A stretch of 64,000 nt of DNA from Maricaulis sp. (GCF_030149425.1 NZ_JASBRQ010000044.1:62001-126000); one strand, 5' to 3'. Counted from the first letter of the stretch, positions 6,993-16,759 are shown. The notes: generated by a model from the letters alone, not told the origin. Numbers and translations: made by a program.

Positions 6993-8050
6993 TGGCGGTC
7001 GGATACAAGGCCGTTATCTGGAACGGCTTCAAGAAGTCCTATCTGTTCAGCCTATGGGCGGTGATCGCCGCCTTCATCGCCAGCTTTGTCATCATGACCA
7101 GCCTGACCCAGCCGGAGGGCGAGAGCTTCCACCCGGTGCAATTGGTCATGCGCGCCTTCGGCTTTGCGGGTTTTGCACTTTTGACCTTCATCCTGATCAT
7201 CGGCCCGATGGCCCGCCTGACCCCGCGCTTCAAACCCTTGCTCTACAATCGCCGCCATATGGGCGTGTCCGCCTTCATCCTGATGCTCATCCACGCCGCC
7301 CTGGTGATGGTCTGGTATCACGGCTTCTCCGACATCAACCCGCTACTTTCGGTGCTGACCACCAATCCGAATTATGACCGGATCGGCGGCTTCCCGTTTG
7401 AAAGCCTGGGACTGGCGGCCTTTCTGATTATCTTCCTGATGGCGGCAACGAGCCATGATTTCTGGCTCGCCAATCTTGGCGCCCCCTTCTGGAAGGCGCT
7501 GCACATGGGTGTCTATTTCGCCTTTGCCCTGTTGGTCGCACACGTCCTGCTGGGCCTGGTCCAGCACGAAAAATCCCCGCTCTACGCTTATTGGGTCCTG
7601 GGCTCGGCAGGGCTGGTCGGCGCCCTGCATCTGATCACCGGCTGGCGCGAGTTTGCCAAGGACCGGCGCACGGGCTTCAAGGCAAAGGATGGCTGGGTCG
7701 AGGTCGGCCCGGCCAGCGACATCCCCAATGACCGCGCTGTTATCGTGCCCGGTGAGGGCCGCGAACGCATCGCGGTGTTCCGCTATGACGGCCAGGTCTC
7801 GGCCATCTCCAACGCCTGCAAACACCAGAACGGCCCGCTCGGCGAGGGCCGCATCGTCAATGGCTGCGTTGTCTGCCCCTGGCATGGGTATGAATACAAG
7901 CCGCGCGATGGCCGTTCTCCGGCGCCCTTCACCGAGAAGGTCGCGACTTACAAGGTCGGGCTGCAAGACGGCATCGTCTTCGTCAACACCAAGGCCCTGC
8001 CGGCCGGCACCGATGTCGAACCGGCTCGCATTGAGGAGGCCCGGGCATGA
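6992..8050 (+). CDS. Ferric-reductase-like transmembrane protein with C-terminal Rieske domain
   Basis: A 352-residue membrane protein. Residues 1-225 contain about six helices of the ferric reductase/cytochrome b type, with candidate haem histidines in RRHMGVSAF, LIHAALVMVWYHG, LHMGVYFAF and LVAHVLLGL. Residues 230-335 are a Rieske domain with ligands Cys276/His278 and Cys295/His298 (CPWHGYEY). The likely role is to move electrons between the membrane haems or quinone pool and the iron-sulfur cluster. The fusion replaces the usual flavin domain of ferric reductases. It overlaps the next gene by four bases. The Rieske/TPP enzyme encoded divergently is an attractive electron donor, which is inference. 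Confidence 0.85.
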   Translation: MAVGYKAVIWNGFKKSYLFSLWAVIAAFIASFVIMTSLTQPEGESFHPVQLVMRAFGFAGFALLTFILIIGPMARLTPRFKPLLYNRRHMGVSAFILMLIHAALVMVWYHGFSDINPLLSVLTTNPNYDRIGGFPFESLGLAAFLIIFLMAATSHDFWLANLGAPFWKALHMGVYFAFALLVAHVLLGLVQHEKSPLYAYWVLGSAGLVGALHLITGWREFAKDRRTGFKAKDGWVEVGPASDIPNDRAVIVPGEGRERIAVFRYDGQVSAISNACKHQNGPLGEGRIVNGCVVCPWHGYEYKPRDGRSPAPFTEKVATYKVGLQDGIVFVNTKALPAGTDVEPARIEEARA

Positions 8051-8826
8051 GCAGGAAGCTTATCCGCGACGAGGATCCGGGCGAGTACTTCGTCGGCTAT
8101 CTCGACGCCCCGAAAGTCGACCGGCGCTATTTGCTTGGTCTTTCGGTTCTGGGCCTGGGCATTGCCGGCGGCGCGGGTGCGTTGCTGGCCAAGAAACAGG
8201 GCGGCGCGGGCCAGGGCAGCTGGGATATGGCAACGCAGGTCACGCTGTCCGGCTATCTCTCCGAAACCCCTTACCCGCTCCTGCGCACCACCGGCCTCGA
8301 CGGCTCGATGCAGACCGTTCTGCTGGCCTGCGACACCAAGTGCGGCGCACAGGAAAAACTCGCCGCCGCCAGCGTCGCGGGTGACCGGGTCAATGTGCGC
8401 GGATCGCTGATCCAGCGCGGCCGCCATGTGATGATGGCCGTCGCCAATGAGGATGACTGGATCAGCGCAGACCAGACCCTGCCCGCACGGCTGACCGGGT
8501 TTGACGAGGAAGACCTCGGCATGGTCGAGCTGAACGGCGAAATCCTCGACAGCAAGTGCTGGTTCGGCGCCATGCGGCCCAATGAAGGGGCCGGACACAA
8601 GGCCTGCGCCATGCTGTGTATCGCCGGCGGTCTCGCCCCCTATTTCTATGCCCGTGACAGGCTTGGCCGCAGCCGGGCCATGATGATCACCGACCCGGAG
8701 GGCCATGCCCTTGTACAGCCAATCCTGCGTTATGTGGCGGACCCTGTGCGGGTCACCGGCCGCGTGCACCGGATCGAGGATCTGCTTCAGCTTCGCCTCG
8801 ACCCGGCGGATCTGACGCGAGTCTAG
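8047..8826 (+). CDS. Membrane-anchored protein with CxxxC pair and C-H-C-C signature
   Basis: A 259-residue protein: a charged N-terminus, one membrane helix at about residues 28-47 with a Gly-rich stretch, then a soluble domain. Notable residues are a CxxxC pair (Cys95/Cys99) and the block Cys171-Trp172, His184, Cys187, Cys191 followed by IAGG. That block looks like a metal, cluster or thiol-redox site; I recall similar motifs only in uncharacterised proteins. The C-terminal part (RVTGRVHRIEDLLQL) resembles an OB-like strand pattern. It is the last gene of the redox operon, overlaps its neighbour by four bases, and meets the convergent serine hydrolase in a CTAG stop overlap. The function is unknown. 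Confidence 0.75.
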   Translation: MSRKLIRDEDPGEYFVGYLDAPKVDRRYLLGLSVLGLGIAGGAGALLAKKQGGAGQGSWDMATQVTLSGYLSETPYPLLRTTGLDGSMQTVLLACDTKCGAQEKLAAASVAGDRVNVRGSLIQRGRHVMMAVANEDDWISADQTLPARLTGFDEEDLGMVELNGEILDSKCWFGAMRPNEGAGHKACAMLCIAGGLAPYFYARDRLGRSRAMMITDPEGHALVQPILRYVADPVRVTGRVHRIEDLLQLRLDPADLTRV

Positions 8827-9929
8827 CCCTGCTGGGCCTGCAGGCGCAGGAAGGTGAGCAGGTTCTCATTGGCGTAGATTTCACGCACCAGGGGCTCGAA
8901 GAGCTTGGCGCCATTGGCACCATTGGTCGCAATGATTACGCCGAGATCGCGCTCCGGCAGGTAAAAGCTCAAGGCCCGCTCACCGATATCGCCGCCCCCC
9001 TGAATGATGACCGGCTCGCCGTCCCAGACGAAGACCGAGCCATAAAGCGCAAACCCGACGGCATCCGGGCAAATGTCGGTGAATACCGGGATGGAGCAGA
9101 ACCGCGAGGCAAAATCGAACTGGATGGTCTCACGTTGCGTGACCAGGGGCGCGCTGAGCCCCTCACCGCGGATCACGCCGGCCATGAACGCGCCATAGCC
9201 GCCAACGGTGATATAGAGATCATCCGCCGCGGAGGCCGGCACGGTGAAATCGGCGGCGACAAAACTCCCATCCGGACGTTTCGACCAGGCATAGTGCTCC
9301 GCCAGCCCGGGGTCACGGCCGACAACGACGCCATCAATTCCGCGTGGCTCAAGCAGGCGAGAGTGGACCAGCGCCGCGTAATCCTGCCCGGTCACCTGTT
9401 CGGCGAAACGGGCCAGATACTCATAGCCCTCGCCGGAATAATCCGACATCGAGCCCGGATCGAAACGGATTTCCAGCTGACCGCTTTCGCTCATCCGGCG
9501 CCAATTGTGAAACCCGGTCGAATGCCCCAGCGCATGACGCGGGGTCAGTGTCTGCGCCCTCGGATCATCAACAATATCCGGATCGATCCAGTAGGGCGCC
9601 ATGGGGTCATCAAGACCGAACTCTCCGGCCTCAACCAGGCTCAACATCGTCTCCGACGCGATCGTCTTGGCCACGGAGGCGACGTTAAACAGCGTATCTG
9701 CCGTCGCCGCTTCGCCGGGTCGCGCCTCGCCCCAGACGCCGGAATAGACGACGCCATCTGCATTGACGATGGCGATGCCGGCGGCGGGTACGTCATGCTC
9801 GCTGAGCAGAGCCGGCACCCGCGCATCAAATACGGTCTGCCAATCCTGCGCCGGCTGCGCACTGGCACCGCCCGTCATGCCGGCAATCACCGCCGCACCA
9901 ATCATCAGGGTTTTCCAAGTCTTGCTCAT
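8823..9929 (-). CDS. Exported serine hydrolase, beta-lactamase/penicillin-binding class C fold
   Basis: A 368-residue protein with a signal peptide (MSKTWKTLMIG to GGASA, cleavage before QPAQD). The beta-lactamase-like serine hydrolase motifs are present: SxxK as SVAK in NVASVAKTIAS, the Tyr motif as YSG in SDYSGEGYEYLARF, and a late glycine-rich strand QGGGDIG in place of KTG. It is probably periplasmic and acts on an ester, amide or D-amino-acid peptide; the substrate is not predictable. The ATG at 9929 is nine bases from GGAG, while the ATG at 9935 is only three bases away, so 9929 is preferred. It is monocistronic. Confidence 0.85.
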   Translation of the reverse strand: MSKTWKTLMIGAAVIAGMTGGASAQPAQDWQTVFDARVPALLSEHDVPAAGIAIVNADGVVYSGVWGEARPGEAATADTLFNVASVAKTIASETMLSLVEAGEFGLDDPMAPYWIDPDIVDDPRAQTLTPRHALGHSTGFHNWRRMSESGQLEIRFDPGSMSDYSGEGYEYLARFAEQVTGQDYAALVHSRLLEPRGIDGVVVGRDPGLAEHYAWSKRPDGSFVAADFTVPASAADDLYITVGGYGAFMAGVIRGEGLSAPLVTQRETIQFDFASRFCSIPVFTDICPDAVGFALYGSVFVWDGEPVIIQGGGDIGERALSFYLPERDLGVIIATNGANGAKLFEPLVREIYANENLLTFLRLQAQQG

Positions 9930-10018
9930 GTCCATTCACTCCGGTGGATCTGCACCGCAACCGGCGGCGCTTGTACCCGATGGGATGCCTAGAACTGGGG
10001 CATGGATGCAGGTTTTAA

Positions 10019-10060
10019 GTCTCATATCGCCCATTCCGGCAGGTTTGAACGTTATGAGAC
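10019..10060. promoter_or_regulatory. Inverted repeat upstream of the aldo/keto reductase
   Basis: GTCTCATA (10019-10026) and TATGAGAC (10053-10060) are perfect inverted arms separated by 26 bases. They lie in the 158-base divergent gap between the serine hydrolase and the aldo/keto reductase. The long spacer suggests two half-sites or a weak hairpin rather than a compact operator. Confidence 0.3.
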
Positions 10061-10087
10061 CTTCAGGCTTGCCCGCGCGGGCGCCAC

Positions 10088-10984
10088 ATGCTCACTGAGG
10101 CCATGATCCCGATCCATGATACCGATGCCGTCTGGGGCGCCTGGCGCGCCCGCTCCAACGCGTTAAGCCGCACACCGCAGGGCTTCGCCGAACGTCTGTC
10201 CGCCTGCCTCGATCTGGGCGTGTCCTGGATCGACCATGCAGACATCTATGATGATGGCGCCGTCGAGAACCTGCATGGCGAGGCTCTGACCCATCTCGAT
10301 GGCGAGCAGGCCCGGCGCCTGCGGGTGATTTCAAAATGCGGGGTCCGGTTTGAAAGTCCGGGCCAGCCCGGTGTCCGCATCGCCCATTATCGTTCCAGTG
10401 CCGATTTCATTACCGCGCAGGCCGAGGCCTCACTCAAGCGATTGCGCGGCGAACGCATCGATCTCTACCTCCTGCACCGGCCCGATTATCTCATGGCCGT
10501 CGAGGAGACGGCGCGCGCCCTGGAGGCACTGGTGTCGAGCGGCAAGGTCGCCTCGGTCGGTATTTCAAACTTCTCCACCCACCAGCTGGCCGGTCTCACC
10601 GAGACGCTGGACCTGCCGCTCACGGCCCATCAGATCGAATTGTCTGTGCTGGCCAATCAAGCACTCGACAGCGGTGTGCTGGAACAGGCCCGGTCACTCA
10701 AGGCGGCCATCCTCGCCTGGTCGCCCTTGGCGGGAGGGGCCCTGTTCGCCGAGGACCGCCCGGTCAATGTCGTGCTCGCCCACCTGGCCGAGCGCGAAGA
10801 GACTGATATGGCCAGTATCGCCCTGGCCTGGCTGCGGCGCATACCCGGACCGGTCATCCCGGTATTGGGGACCATGTCTGTCGAGCGCTTGCAGCAACAG
10901 ATCGAGGGCCTGCGCCGGATCAGTCTTGATGAGCAGGACTGGTATGAAATTCTCCAAGCCGCCCGCGGAGCCCGCGTGCCCTAG
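10088..10984 (+). CDS. Aldo/keto reductase (YdhF-like)
   Basis: A 298-residue NADPH-dependent oxidoreductase. The catalytic tetrad regions are visible: Asp and Tyr in DHADIYDDG, Lys in VISKCGV and His in LLHRPD, plus the nucleotide-binding IPVLGTMSVERL near the C-terminus. Overall order and length match the E. coli YdhF type. The ATG at 10088 has no clear ribosome site; the ATG at 10103 has GAGG too close, so the start is uncertain by five residues. The carbonyl substrate is unknown. It ends in a CTAG overlap with eda, convergent. Confidence 0.87.
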   Translation: MLTEAMIPIHDTDAVWGAWRARSNALSRTPQGFAERLSACLDLGVSWIDHADIYDDGAVENLHGEALTHLDGEQARRLRVISKCGVRFESPGQPGVRIAHYRSSADFITAQAEASLKRLRGERIDLYLLHRPDYLMAVEETARALEALVSSGKVASVGISNFSTHQLAGLTETLDLPLTAHQIELSVLANQALDSGVLEQARSLKAAILAWSPLAGGALFAEDRPVNVVLAHLAEREETDMASIALAWLRRIPGPVIPVLGTMSVERLQQQIEGLRRISLDEQDWYEILQAARGARVP

Positions 10985-11610
10985 GGCTTCATGGCTGCGG
11001 CCCGGCGGGCATTGGCCTCAATCGTATCCCAGTCACCGGCCTCGATCATTTTCGAATTGGCAATCCAGGATCCACCGACGCAGACCACATTGGGCAGAGC
11101 CAGATAGTCCGGTGCCTTTTCTGCGGAGATCGAACCGGTCGGACAGAAGCGAATATCCGGCAAGGGACCGTACAGGGATTTCAGATAGGGCAAGCCGCCC
11201 GCCTGTTCGGCCGGGAAGAATTTCAGCACCTCAAATCCCATCTCGGCCGCCTGCATGGCCTCACCGGCTGTCGCGACGCCGGGCAGGACCGGCAGGCCGA
11301 CTTCAAGCAAGGCCGCGGCAAGCACAGGGGTCAGGCCGGGCGAGACCAGGAAGTCTGCCTTGGCGTCGAGGCAGGCGCGACTTTGATCCCCGGTGCGCAA
11401 CGTGCCCATACCGATAATCAGCTCCGGCCGTGCAGCCTTCATGGCCTGCATCACCTCAAGCGCATTGTCGGTACGCCAGGTCATCTCGATGACTTTCAGC
11501 CCGCCCGAGGCCAGGGCATCCGCCAGCGGCGCGGCGTGGGCGACATCGCCAACGGTCAGCACCGGGATGACCGAAGCCTCATCGATCAGGGTTTGCATCG
11601 AAACAGCCAT
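10981..11610 (-). CDS. eda: 2-keto-3-deoxy-6-phosphogluconate (KDPG) aldolase
   Basis: A 209-residue class I aldolase cleaving KDPG to pyruvate and glyceraldehyde-3-phosphate, the last Entner-Doudoroff step. The Schiff-base lysine lies in EVLKFFPAE, the catalytic glutamate in KVIEMTWRT, and the phosphate site in CPTGSIS and CVGGSWI. MTWRT replaces the more common VTLRT. It is the last gene of zwf-pgl-edd-glk-eda and shares one base with glk (TAATG), showing translational coupling. Confidence 0.96.
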   Translation of the reverse strand: MAVSMQTLIDEASVIPVLTVGDVAHAAPLADALASGGLKVIEMTWRTDNALEVMQAMKAARPELIIGMGTLRTGDQSRACLDAKADFLVSPGLTPVLAAALLEVGLPVLPGVATAGEAMQAAEMGFEVLKFFPAEQAGGLPYLKSLYGPLPDIRFCPTGSISAEKAPDYLALPNVVCVGGSWIANSKMIEAGDWDTIEANARRAAAMKP

Positions 11611-12584
11611 TAAAGGCCTCCAATTTCTGCCAGGGCAGCGGCTCCAAGAAGCGGCGCTGCATCAGACGTAATCATCGAGATCGGGATATCGCCCGCATAG
11701 CGGGTCATCGGGCCCCGGCGGGTGAAGCGCGCGAGGAAGGCGCTGGATTCCAGCAGCGGGCGCATTTTCGGCAGGATACCGCCGCCCAGAAAGACCCCGC
11801 CGCGGGCACCGGCCATGACGGCAACATCACCGGCATAGGCGCCCAATACAGCGCAGAAAAGATTGACCACGCGCCGCGACATGGAGTCCTCGGAGGTGAG
11901 CGCCTCGGCCGTGATCTCTTCCGGCCGGTAGCCCGGCCAGGGTTCGCCATCGATATGGCACAGCGCTCGGTGGATATTGACCAGTCCACGCCCGGACAGA
12001 AGACGCTCCCAGGACACGAAACCGTATTCATCGGCGATGAAACGTCCGACAGCGATTTCCTCCTGGGTCCGCGGCGCAAAGCCCGCATGACCGCCCTCGG
12101 TCGGAACGACGAGAAGATTGCCGTTATGCGGGATCAGAAGTCCGAGACCGAGCCCGGTACCCGGCCCCAGCACCGCATAGGGCGCGCCGGCCTCCGGCTT
12201 GCCCGCATTGAGCGTAACCAGGTCTTCCGACGCGATCAGCGGCGCCCCACGGGCCTGGGCCGCGAAGTCATTGACCGGAAGCAGAGCATCGAGCTGGAGC
12301 TCCTTGGCCAGATCCTCCGGCTTGAACTTCCAGGTCGAATTGGTCAGCCGGATCGTGCTCTGGGCCACCGGGCCTGCGACGGCAAAGCAGCCGCGCTGCG
12401 GCCGCGAGCCCGTACAGCTTTCCAGAAAAGCGTGGGCCGCATCGCGCAGATTCTCGAAATGCTCATTCTTGAGCCGGCGGATCTGCTCCAGCCTGAAGCC
12501 TGCACGCACACTGCCGCGTGCAATGGCAAAGCGCGCATTGGTTCCGCCGATATCGGCGACCAGATAGGACGGCGACGCGCTCAT
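11610..12584 (-). CDS. glk: Glucokinase
   Basis: A 324-residue ATP-dependent glucokinase of the Glk family (not ROK): phosphate-1 motif [12 protein letters not shown] at the N-terminus, sugar site [11 protein letters not shown] with the catalytic Asp in [13 protein letters not shown], and [10 protein letters not shown]. It phosphorylates free glucose, such as that released by the alpha-glucosidases encoded further right, and hands it to Zwf in the same operon. It overlaps edd by four bases (ATGA) and eda by one. Confidence 0.96.
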   Translation of the reverse strand: MSASPSYLVADIGGTNARFAIARGSVRAGFRLEQIRRLKNEHFENLRDAAHAFLESCTGSRPQRGCFAVAGPVAQSTIRLTNSTWKFKPEDLAKELQLDALLPVNDFAAQARGAPLIASEDLVTLNAGKPEAGAPYAVLGPGTGLGLGLLIPHNGNLLVVPTEGGHAGFAPRTQEEIAVGRFIADEYGFVSWERLLSGRGLVNIHRALCHIDGEPWPGYRPEEITAEALTSEDSMSRRVVNLFCAVLGAYAGDVAVMAGARGGVFLGGGILPKMRPLLESSAFLARFTRRGPMTRYAGDIPISMITSDAAPLLGAAALAEIGGL

Positions 12585-14428
12585 GCTTCTGCCAGGGCCT
12601 TTTGATCGGCCGGAACAGCAAGGTCGGGCATGCTCAACGCCCCGTCCTCGGCCGAAGTCGCAATGGCGCGGAAACCGGCAAACAGCTCGCGGCCCATGCC
12701 CTCGGTGCGCTTGGGCGGCAGCACCGCCACTTCGCGCTCATCGAGATCGACACCTTCCACGCTGAGCTCACCGCTATGGCCGCAGACCTTGACGATATCG
12801 CCGTCGCGAACTTTGCCGATGGCACCGCCCATGGCCGCTTCCGGGCTGACATGGATTGCGGCAGCCACCTTGCCCGATGCGCCGGACATGCGGCCATCCG
12901 TGACCAGGGCCACTTTGAAGCCCTTGTCCTGCAGCGAGCCCAGTGCCGGGGTGAGCTTGTGCAGCTCGGGCATGCCATTGGCCCGGGGCCCCTGGAAGCG
13001 CAGAACGGCGACGAAATCGCGCTCCAGCTCGCCGGCTTTGAACGCCGCCATGAAGTCATCCTGATCATCGAAGACGACCGCCGGCGCTGTGACTGTGCGA
13101 TGTTCCGGTTTGACCGCAGACACCTTGATCACCGCGCGGCCGATCGGCCCGTCGAGCAGGCGCAGACCGCCATCCGGCGAGAAAGGCGCCGCATAGGGGC
13201 GCACGATTTCGGTATCGGCGCTGTCTTCGGTGACCGGTTTCCAGACCAGTTCCTCGCCATCCAGCAGCGGCTGGCTGGCATAGGCCCGAAGTCCGTGCCC
13301 CATCACAGTTTCGACATCCTCGTGCAGCAGACCCGCATCGAGCAGTTCGCGGATGATAAAGCCCAGCCCGCCGGCGGCATGGAAATGGTTCACATCGGCC
13401 GGCCCGTTCGGATAAACGCGGCACATCAGCGGCGTGACACTGGCCAGCTCATCAAAATCGGACCAGTCAATGATGATACCCGCCGCCCGCGCCATGGCGA
13501 TTAGGTGGATGGTGTGGTTGGTCGAACCGCCGGTCGCGTGCAGGCCGATAATCGCGTTGACGATGGCTTTCTCGTCGACAATGTCGCCGATCGCCTGGGC
13601 CCCATCCTCGGCCAGGGCCGCCGCCCGCTGGGCCGCGGCAATGTTGAGGCGCTCGCGCAGCGGGTCGTCGGGATTGATAAAGGCCGTGCCGGGAATGTGC
13701 AGCCCCATGACTTCCATCAGGAGCTGGTTGGAATTGGCCGTACCGTAGAAGGTGCAGGTGCCGGGCGAGTGATAGCTTTTGCTCTCCGCCTCCAGCAACG
13801 CGTCGCGGCCGACCTTGCCCTCGGCAAATAGTTGGCGGACCCGCGCTTTTTCCGGATTGGGCAGCCCCGAGCGCATCGGCCCGGCCGGGACAAAAATCAC
13901 CGGCAGATGACCAAAGCGCAGCGCGCCGATGATGAGACCGGGTACGATCTTGTCGCAAACCCCAAGGCACAAGGCCGCGTCGAACATGTTGTGGGACAGG
14001 GAAACCGCCGTCGACATGGCGATCACATCACGCGAGAACAGGGACAATTCCATGCCCGGCTGACCCTGGGTGACCCCGTCACACATGGCCGGCACACCAC
14101 CCGCAACCTGGCCGACCGCACCAACCTGGTTGAGCGCTTTCTTGATGATCGGCGGATAGGCCGCGAACGGCTGGTGGGCGGACAGCATGTCATTATAGGC
14201 GGTGACGATCCCGACATTGGCCCAGCCGCCATCCTTGAGCGCGCGCTTGTCGGAACCACCGCAGGCGGCAAAACCATGCGCCAGGTTTCCGCACGATAGG
14301 GCCGAGCGATGGCGACCCTCACCGCGGGCCGCCTCGATCATGTCGAGATATTGCCGCCGCGTCGCGGCACTACGTTTCTGGATCCGCTGTGTCACCTCGG
14401 CGACGACATGCTGGGGCGATACACTCAT
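12581..14428 (-). CDS. edd: 6-phosphogluconate dehydratase
   Basis: A 615-residue IlvD/Edd family [4Fe-4S] dehydratase producing KDPG from 6-phosphogluconate. Family blocks in order: [10 protein letters not shown]-type cluster region ([19 protein letters not shown]), [18 protein letters not shown], the [11 protein letters not shown] segment, [12 protein letters not shown], and the C-terminal [12 protein letters not shown]. Length agrees with Edd rather than the shorter IlvD. It starts 31 bases after the pgl stop. Confidence 0.97.
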   Translation of the reverse strand: MSVSPQHVVAEVTQRIQKRSAATRRQYLDMIEAARGEGRHRSALSCGNLAHGFAACGGSDKRALKDGGWANVGIVTAYNDMLSAHQPFAAYPPIIKKALNQVGAVGQVAGGVPAMCDGVTQGQPGMELSLFSRDVIAMSTAVSLSHNMFDAALCLGVCDKIVPGLIIGALRFGHLPVIFVPAGPMRSGLPNPEKARVRQLFAEGKVGRDALLEAESKSYHSPGTCTFYGTANSNQLLMEVMGLHIPGTAFINPDDPLRERLNIAAAQRAAALAEDGAQAIGDIVDEKAIVNAIIGLHATGGSTNHTIHLIAMARAAGIIIDWSDFDELASVTPLMCRVYPNGPADVNHFHAAGGLGFIIRELLDAGLLHEDVETVMGHGLRAYASQPLLDGEELVWKPVTEDSADTEIVRPYAAPFSPDGGLRLLDGPIGRAVIKVSAVKPEHRTVTAPAVVFDDQDDFMAAFKAGELERDFVAVLRFQGPRANGMPELHKLTPALGSLQDKGFKVALVTDGRMSGASGKVAAAIHVSPEAAMGGAIGKVRDGDIVKVCGHSGELSVEGVDLDEREVAVLPPKRTEGMGRELFAGFRAIATSAEDGALSMPDLAVPADQKALAEA

Positions 14429-14459
14429 CTCGCTCTCCTTATCCGGGTCCGTTCAGGGC

Positions 14460-15185
14460 TCAACCGGCCCAGTGGATTTCAAAATTGGGTGCCGGCTGCC
14501 GCAGCAATGCGCGCACCGGCATATCCTCGACCAGACCGTCCTCGAGCGCGACCTCAAGCGTTTCGAGCTTACCCTGCCCGGTCAGCATCAGCACATTCAG
14601 GCCCGCGCCATCGAGGGCCGGCTTGGTCAACGTCATGCGATCGAGGAAAGGACCGGTGACATCGGACGGATGTGCCCGCACCGCAGCCAGCGTACCGGCA
14701 TCTGGGTCGAGTGCCCCGGCCAGGCCCTCGGCATGCGGGAACCAGCTCGCCGTATGGCCATCCCCGCCCATGCCGAGAACAATGGCATCAAAGGGCTGTG
14801 GCACACCGGCCAGTCGGGTTTCAAGCTCGGCCAGGCCCGCCTTGGGGGTGGCGTCTGCCGTCTTCAGCTCGACAAAGCGCGCCGCAGCGGCGGCGTTCTG
14901 CAAGAGCGAACCGGCGACGAAATCCGCATTCGACCCGGCTTCACCGCGATCAACCCAGCGCTCATCGACCAGCACCACCGTGACCTTGTCCCACTCCACA
15001 TCCATCGCGGACAGGCGGGTGTAGAGCGGTGCCGGGGTGGATCCGCCGGAAACAGCAAAACTGGCGGCTCGGCGCGCCGCGATACCAGCCCTGAGCTGGG
15101 CTGCGATCTTTTCGGCGAGAACATCGACCATGGCATCGCGATCGCCATGGCGTTCCACAATGAGGGTGTCAGCGGGTGACGGCAT
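14460..15185 (-). CDS. pgl: 6-phosphogluconolactonase
   Basis: A 241-residue DevB/SOL-type lactonase hydrolysing 6-phosphogluconolactone. Motifs: SGGSTPAPLYTRL, VLVDERWVD and LGMGGDGHTASWFP. The ATG at 15185 overlaps the zwf end by 17 bases and yields the normal family length; the longer in-frame extension to 15335 lies inside zwf and is rejected. Second gene of the Entner-Doudoroff operon. Confidence 0.95.
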   Translation of the reverse strand: MPSPADTLIVERHGDRDAMVDVLAEKIAAQLRAGIAARRAASFAVSGGSTPAPLYTRLSAMDVEWDKVTVVLVDERWVDRGEAGSNADFVAGSLLQNAAAAARFVELKTADATPKAGLAELETRLAGVPQPFDAIVLGMGGDGHTASWFPHAEGLAGALDPDAGTLAAVRAHPSDVTGPFLDRMTLTKPALDGAGLNVLMLTGQGKLETLEVALEDGLVEDMPVRALLRQPAPNFEIHWAG

Positions 15186-16644
15186 CGAACCACTCCCTAT
15201 CTTCGCGCGCGAGCAGGAAATCGGATTGCGTCGGACCATCGGTACCGGCCTGATAGCCATAGAGCTTGGAGTGGCCCTGATCCCAGGCCTGAATGATCTG
15301 GTCGATCCAGCGCCAGGAGGCCTCCACCTCGTCACGACGCATGAACAGGCTGAGATTGCCGCGCACCACGGCCATCAGGAGGCGCTCATAGGCATCGGGA
15401 TAGCCGCCCTCGAAATGCTCGGCATAGGACAGGTTGAGCGGCACATAGCGCAGGCGCAAACCGCCCGGCCCCGGATCCTTGGTCATCAGCATCAGCTTGA
15501 CGCCTTCATCAGGCTGCAGCCGAATAATCAGACGGTTAGGGTGCGGCGCACCGCTGGCGCTCCCGACCACATCATGGGGCACGGGTTTGAACTGGACGAT
15601 GATCTCGGACCGGCGGTCGCTCATACGCTTGCCAGTGCGCAGATAGAAGGGGACGCCGGCCCAGCGCCAATTGTCGATATGAGCGCGCATGGCGACGAAG
15701 GTTTCGGTATCGCTCTCATGCCCGACTTCATCGGCATAGCCCTCGGCCGGCTCACCTTCGACAGCCCCGGCCCGATATTGTCCGCGGACCACGTCCTGAC
15801 CGACGCTGTCCGCCGTCACCGGGCGCAGCGCCTTGAGTACTTTCAGCTTCTCGGTGCGCACAGCATCGGCATCGAGAGAGTTGGGCGCCTCCATCGCGAC
15901 CAGACAGACCAGCTGCAGCAGATGGTTCTGAACCATGTCGCGCAGGGCACCGGAGCGGTCATAATAGCTCGCGCGCTGACCGGCCCCGAGGGATTCGGCC
16001 ACGGTGATCTGGACGTGATCAATACCCGCCGCATTCCACATCGGTTCGAACAGAAAATTGGCAAAGCGCAGGATCAACAGGTTCTGGACCGTCTCCTTGC
16101 CGAGATAGTGGTCGATGCGGAAGATCGAGTTTTCGGGGAAGACCTCGCCCACCTGGTCATTGATCAACCGGGCAGAATGAAAGTCCTTGCCGATCGGCTT
16201 TTCCAGAATGATGCGCGCATTCTTCGAATTCAGCCCGTGGCGCCCGATGGCCGCACAAACCTGACCGTAAATCGACGGCGGCAGAGCCAGATAGAAAAGG
16301 CGAATCTTGTTCTCATCGGGGTCGAGCGCCGCGCTGAGCTCTTTCCAGCCCTCCCCGTCCCCGGTCGCGTCGACGGAGAGATAGACCAGGCGCTGGGCAA
16401 ACTCGGTCCATCGCGCCTTACGGTTTTCCGAGGCATCCTCGGCCAGGATGTGGGTCGCGGCGAGCTCGCGATAGGCGTCGCCATCGAGCGTATCGCGTGA
16501 GGCCGCGATGATACGCGACTCCGGCGGGATCTGCCCGTCACACCAACGGTGAAACAGGGCCGGGACAAGCTTTCGCAAAGCCAGATCGCCGGTCGCGCCA
16601 AACACGACAATATCGAAGGGTTCGACGGGAAGTAATTCAGCCAT
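15169..16644 (-). CDS. zwf: Glucose-6-phosphate 1-dehydrogenase
   Basis: A 491-residue dehydrogenase oxidising glucose-6-phosphate to 6-phosphogluconolactone with NAD(P) reduction. The dinucleotide fingerprint [14 protein letters not shown] is at the N-terminus and the active-site motif [10 protein letters not shown] near residue 180. The ATG at 16644 is preceded by AGGA at good spacing; the upstream in-frame extension is not needed. First gene of zwf-pgl-edd-glk-eda. A perfect palindrome lies about 43 bases upstream of the start and is a candidate control site. Confidence 0.97.
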   Translation of the reverse strand: MAELLPVEPFDIVVFGATGDLALRKLVPALFHRWCDGQIPPESRIIAASRDTLDGDAYRELAATHILAEDASENRKARWTEFAQRLVYLSVDATGDGEGWKELSAALDPDENKIRLFYLALPPSIYGQVCAAIGRHGLNSKNARIILEKPIGKDFHSARLINDQVGEVFPENSIFRIDHYLGKETVQNLLILRFANFLFEPMWNAAGIDHVQITVAESLGAGQRASYYDRSGALRDMVQNHLLQLVCLVAMEAPNSLDADAVRTEKLKVLKALRPVTADSVGQDVVRGQYRAGAVEGEPAEGYADEVGHESDTETFVAMRAHIDNWRWAGVPFYLRTGKRMSDRRSEIIVQFKPVPHDVVGSASGAPHPNRLIIRLQPDEGVKLMLMTKDPGPGGLRLRYVPLNLSYAEHFEGGYPDAYERLLMAVVRGNLSLFMRRDEVEASWRWIDQIIQAWDQGHSKLYGYQAGTDGPTQSDFLLAREDREWFDAVTR

Positions 16645-16686
16645 GAACGCTTTCCTGGACAGAGGCACCGGCCGGCGGCGCAATTG

Positions 16687-16702
16687 ATGTTAGCCCTAAC
16701 AT
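16687..16702. promoter_or_regulatory. Perfect palindrome upstream of zwf (candidate operator)
   Basis: ATGTTAGCCCTAACAT has seven-base arms (ATGTTAG/CTAACAT) around CC. It is 43-58 bases upstream of the zwf start, in the divergent gap shared with the alpha-amylase. The symmetry is typical of GntR- or LacI-family sites, making it a likely control point for the whole Entner-Doudoroff operon. Neither LacI regulator in the window has an identical site upstream of its own gene. Confidence 0.55.
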
Positions 16703-16741
16703 ACAGGTTTTGGATGCACCAGAGGTTAAGCTGCAGCGAGC

Positions 16742-16759
16742 TTTGCAATTTCCTGCAAA
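16742..16759. promoter_or_regulatory. TTTGCA/TGCAAA inverted repeat upstream of alpha-amylase
   Basis: TTTGCA (16742-16747) and TGCAAA (16754-16759) form a perfect inverted pair with a six-base spacer, about 88 bases before the amylase ATG. It belongs to the TTGC/GCAA-type sites found throughout the maltodextrin locus and could bind the LacI-type regulator encoded at 21115. Confidence 0.42.

Noticed and set aside
15186-15335. Upstream extension of the 6-phosphogluconolactonase
   Set aside because: The extension lies inside zwf coding sequence in another frame and is not family-like; the ATG at 15185 gives the standard length.
15037-16500. A long plus-strand frame opposite zwf
   Set aside because: The zwf frame holds all glucose-6-phosphate dehydrogenase motifs; the opposite frame shows none.
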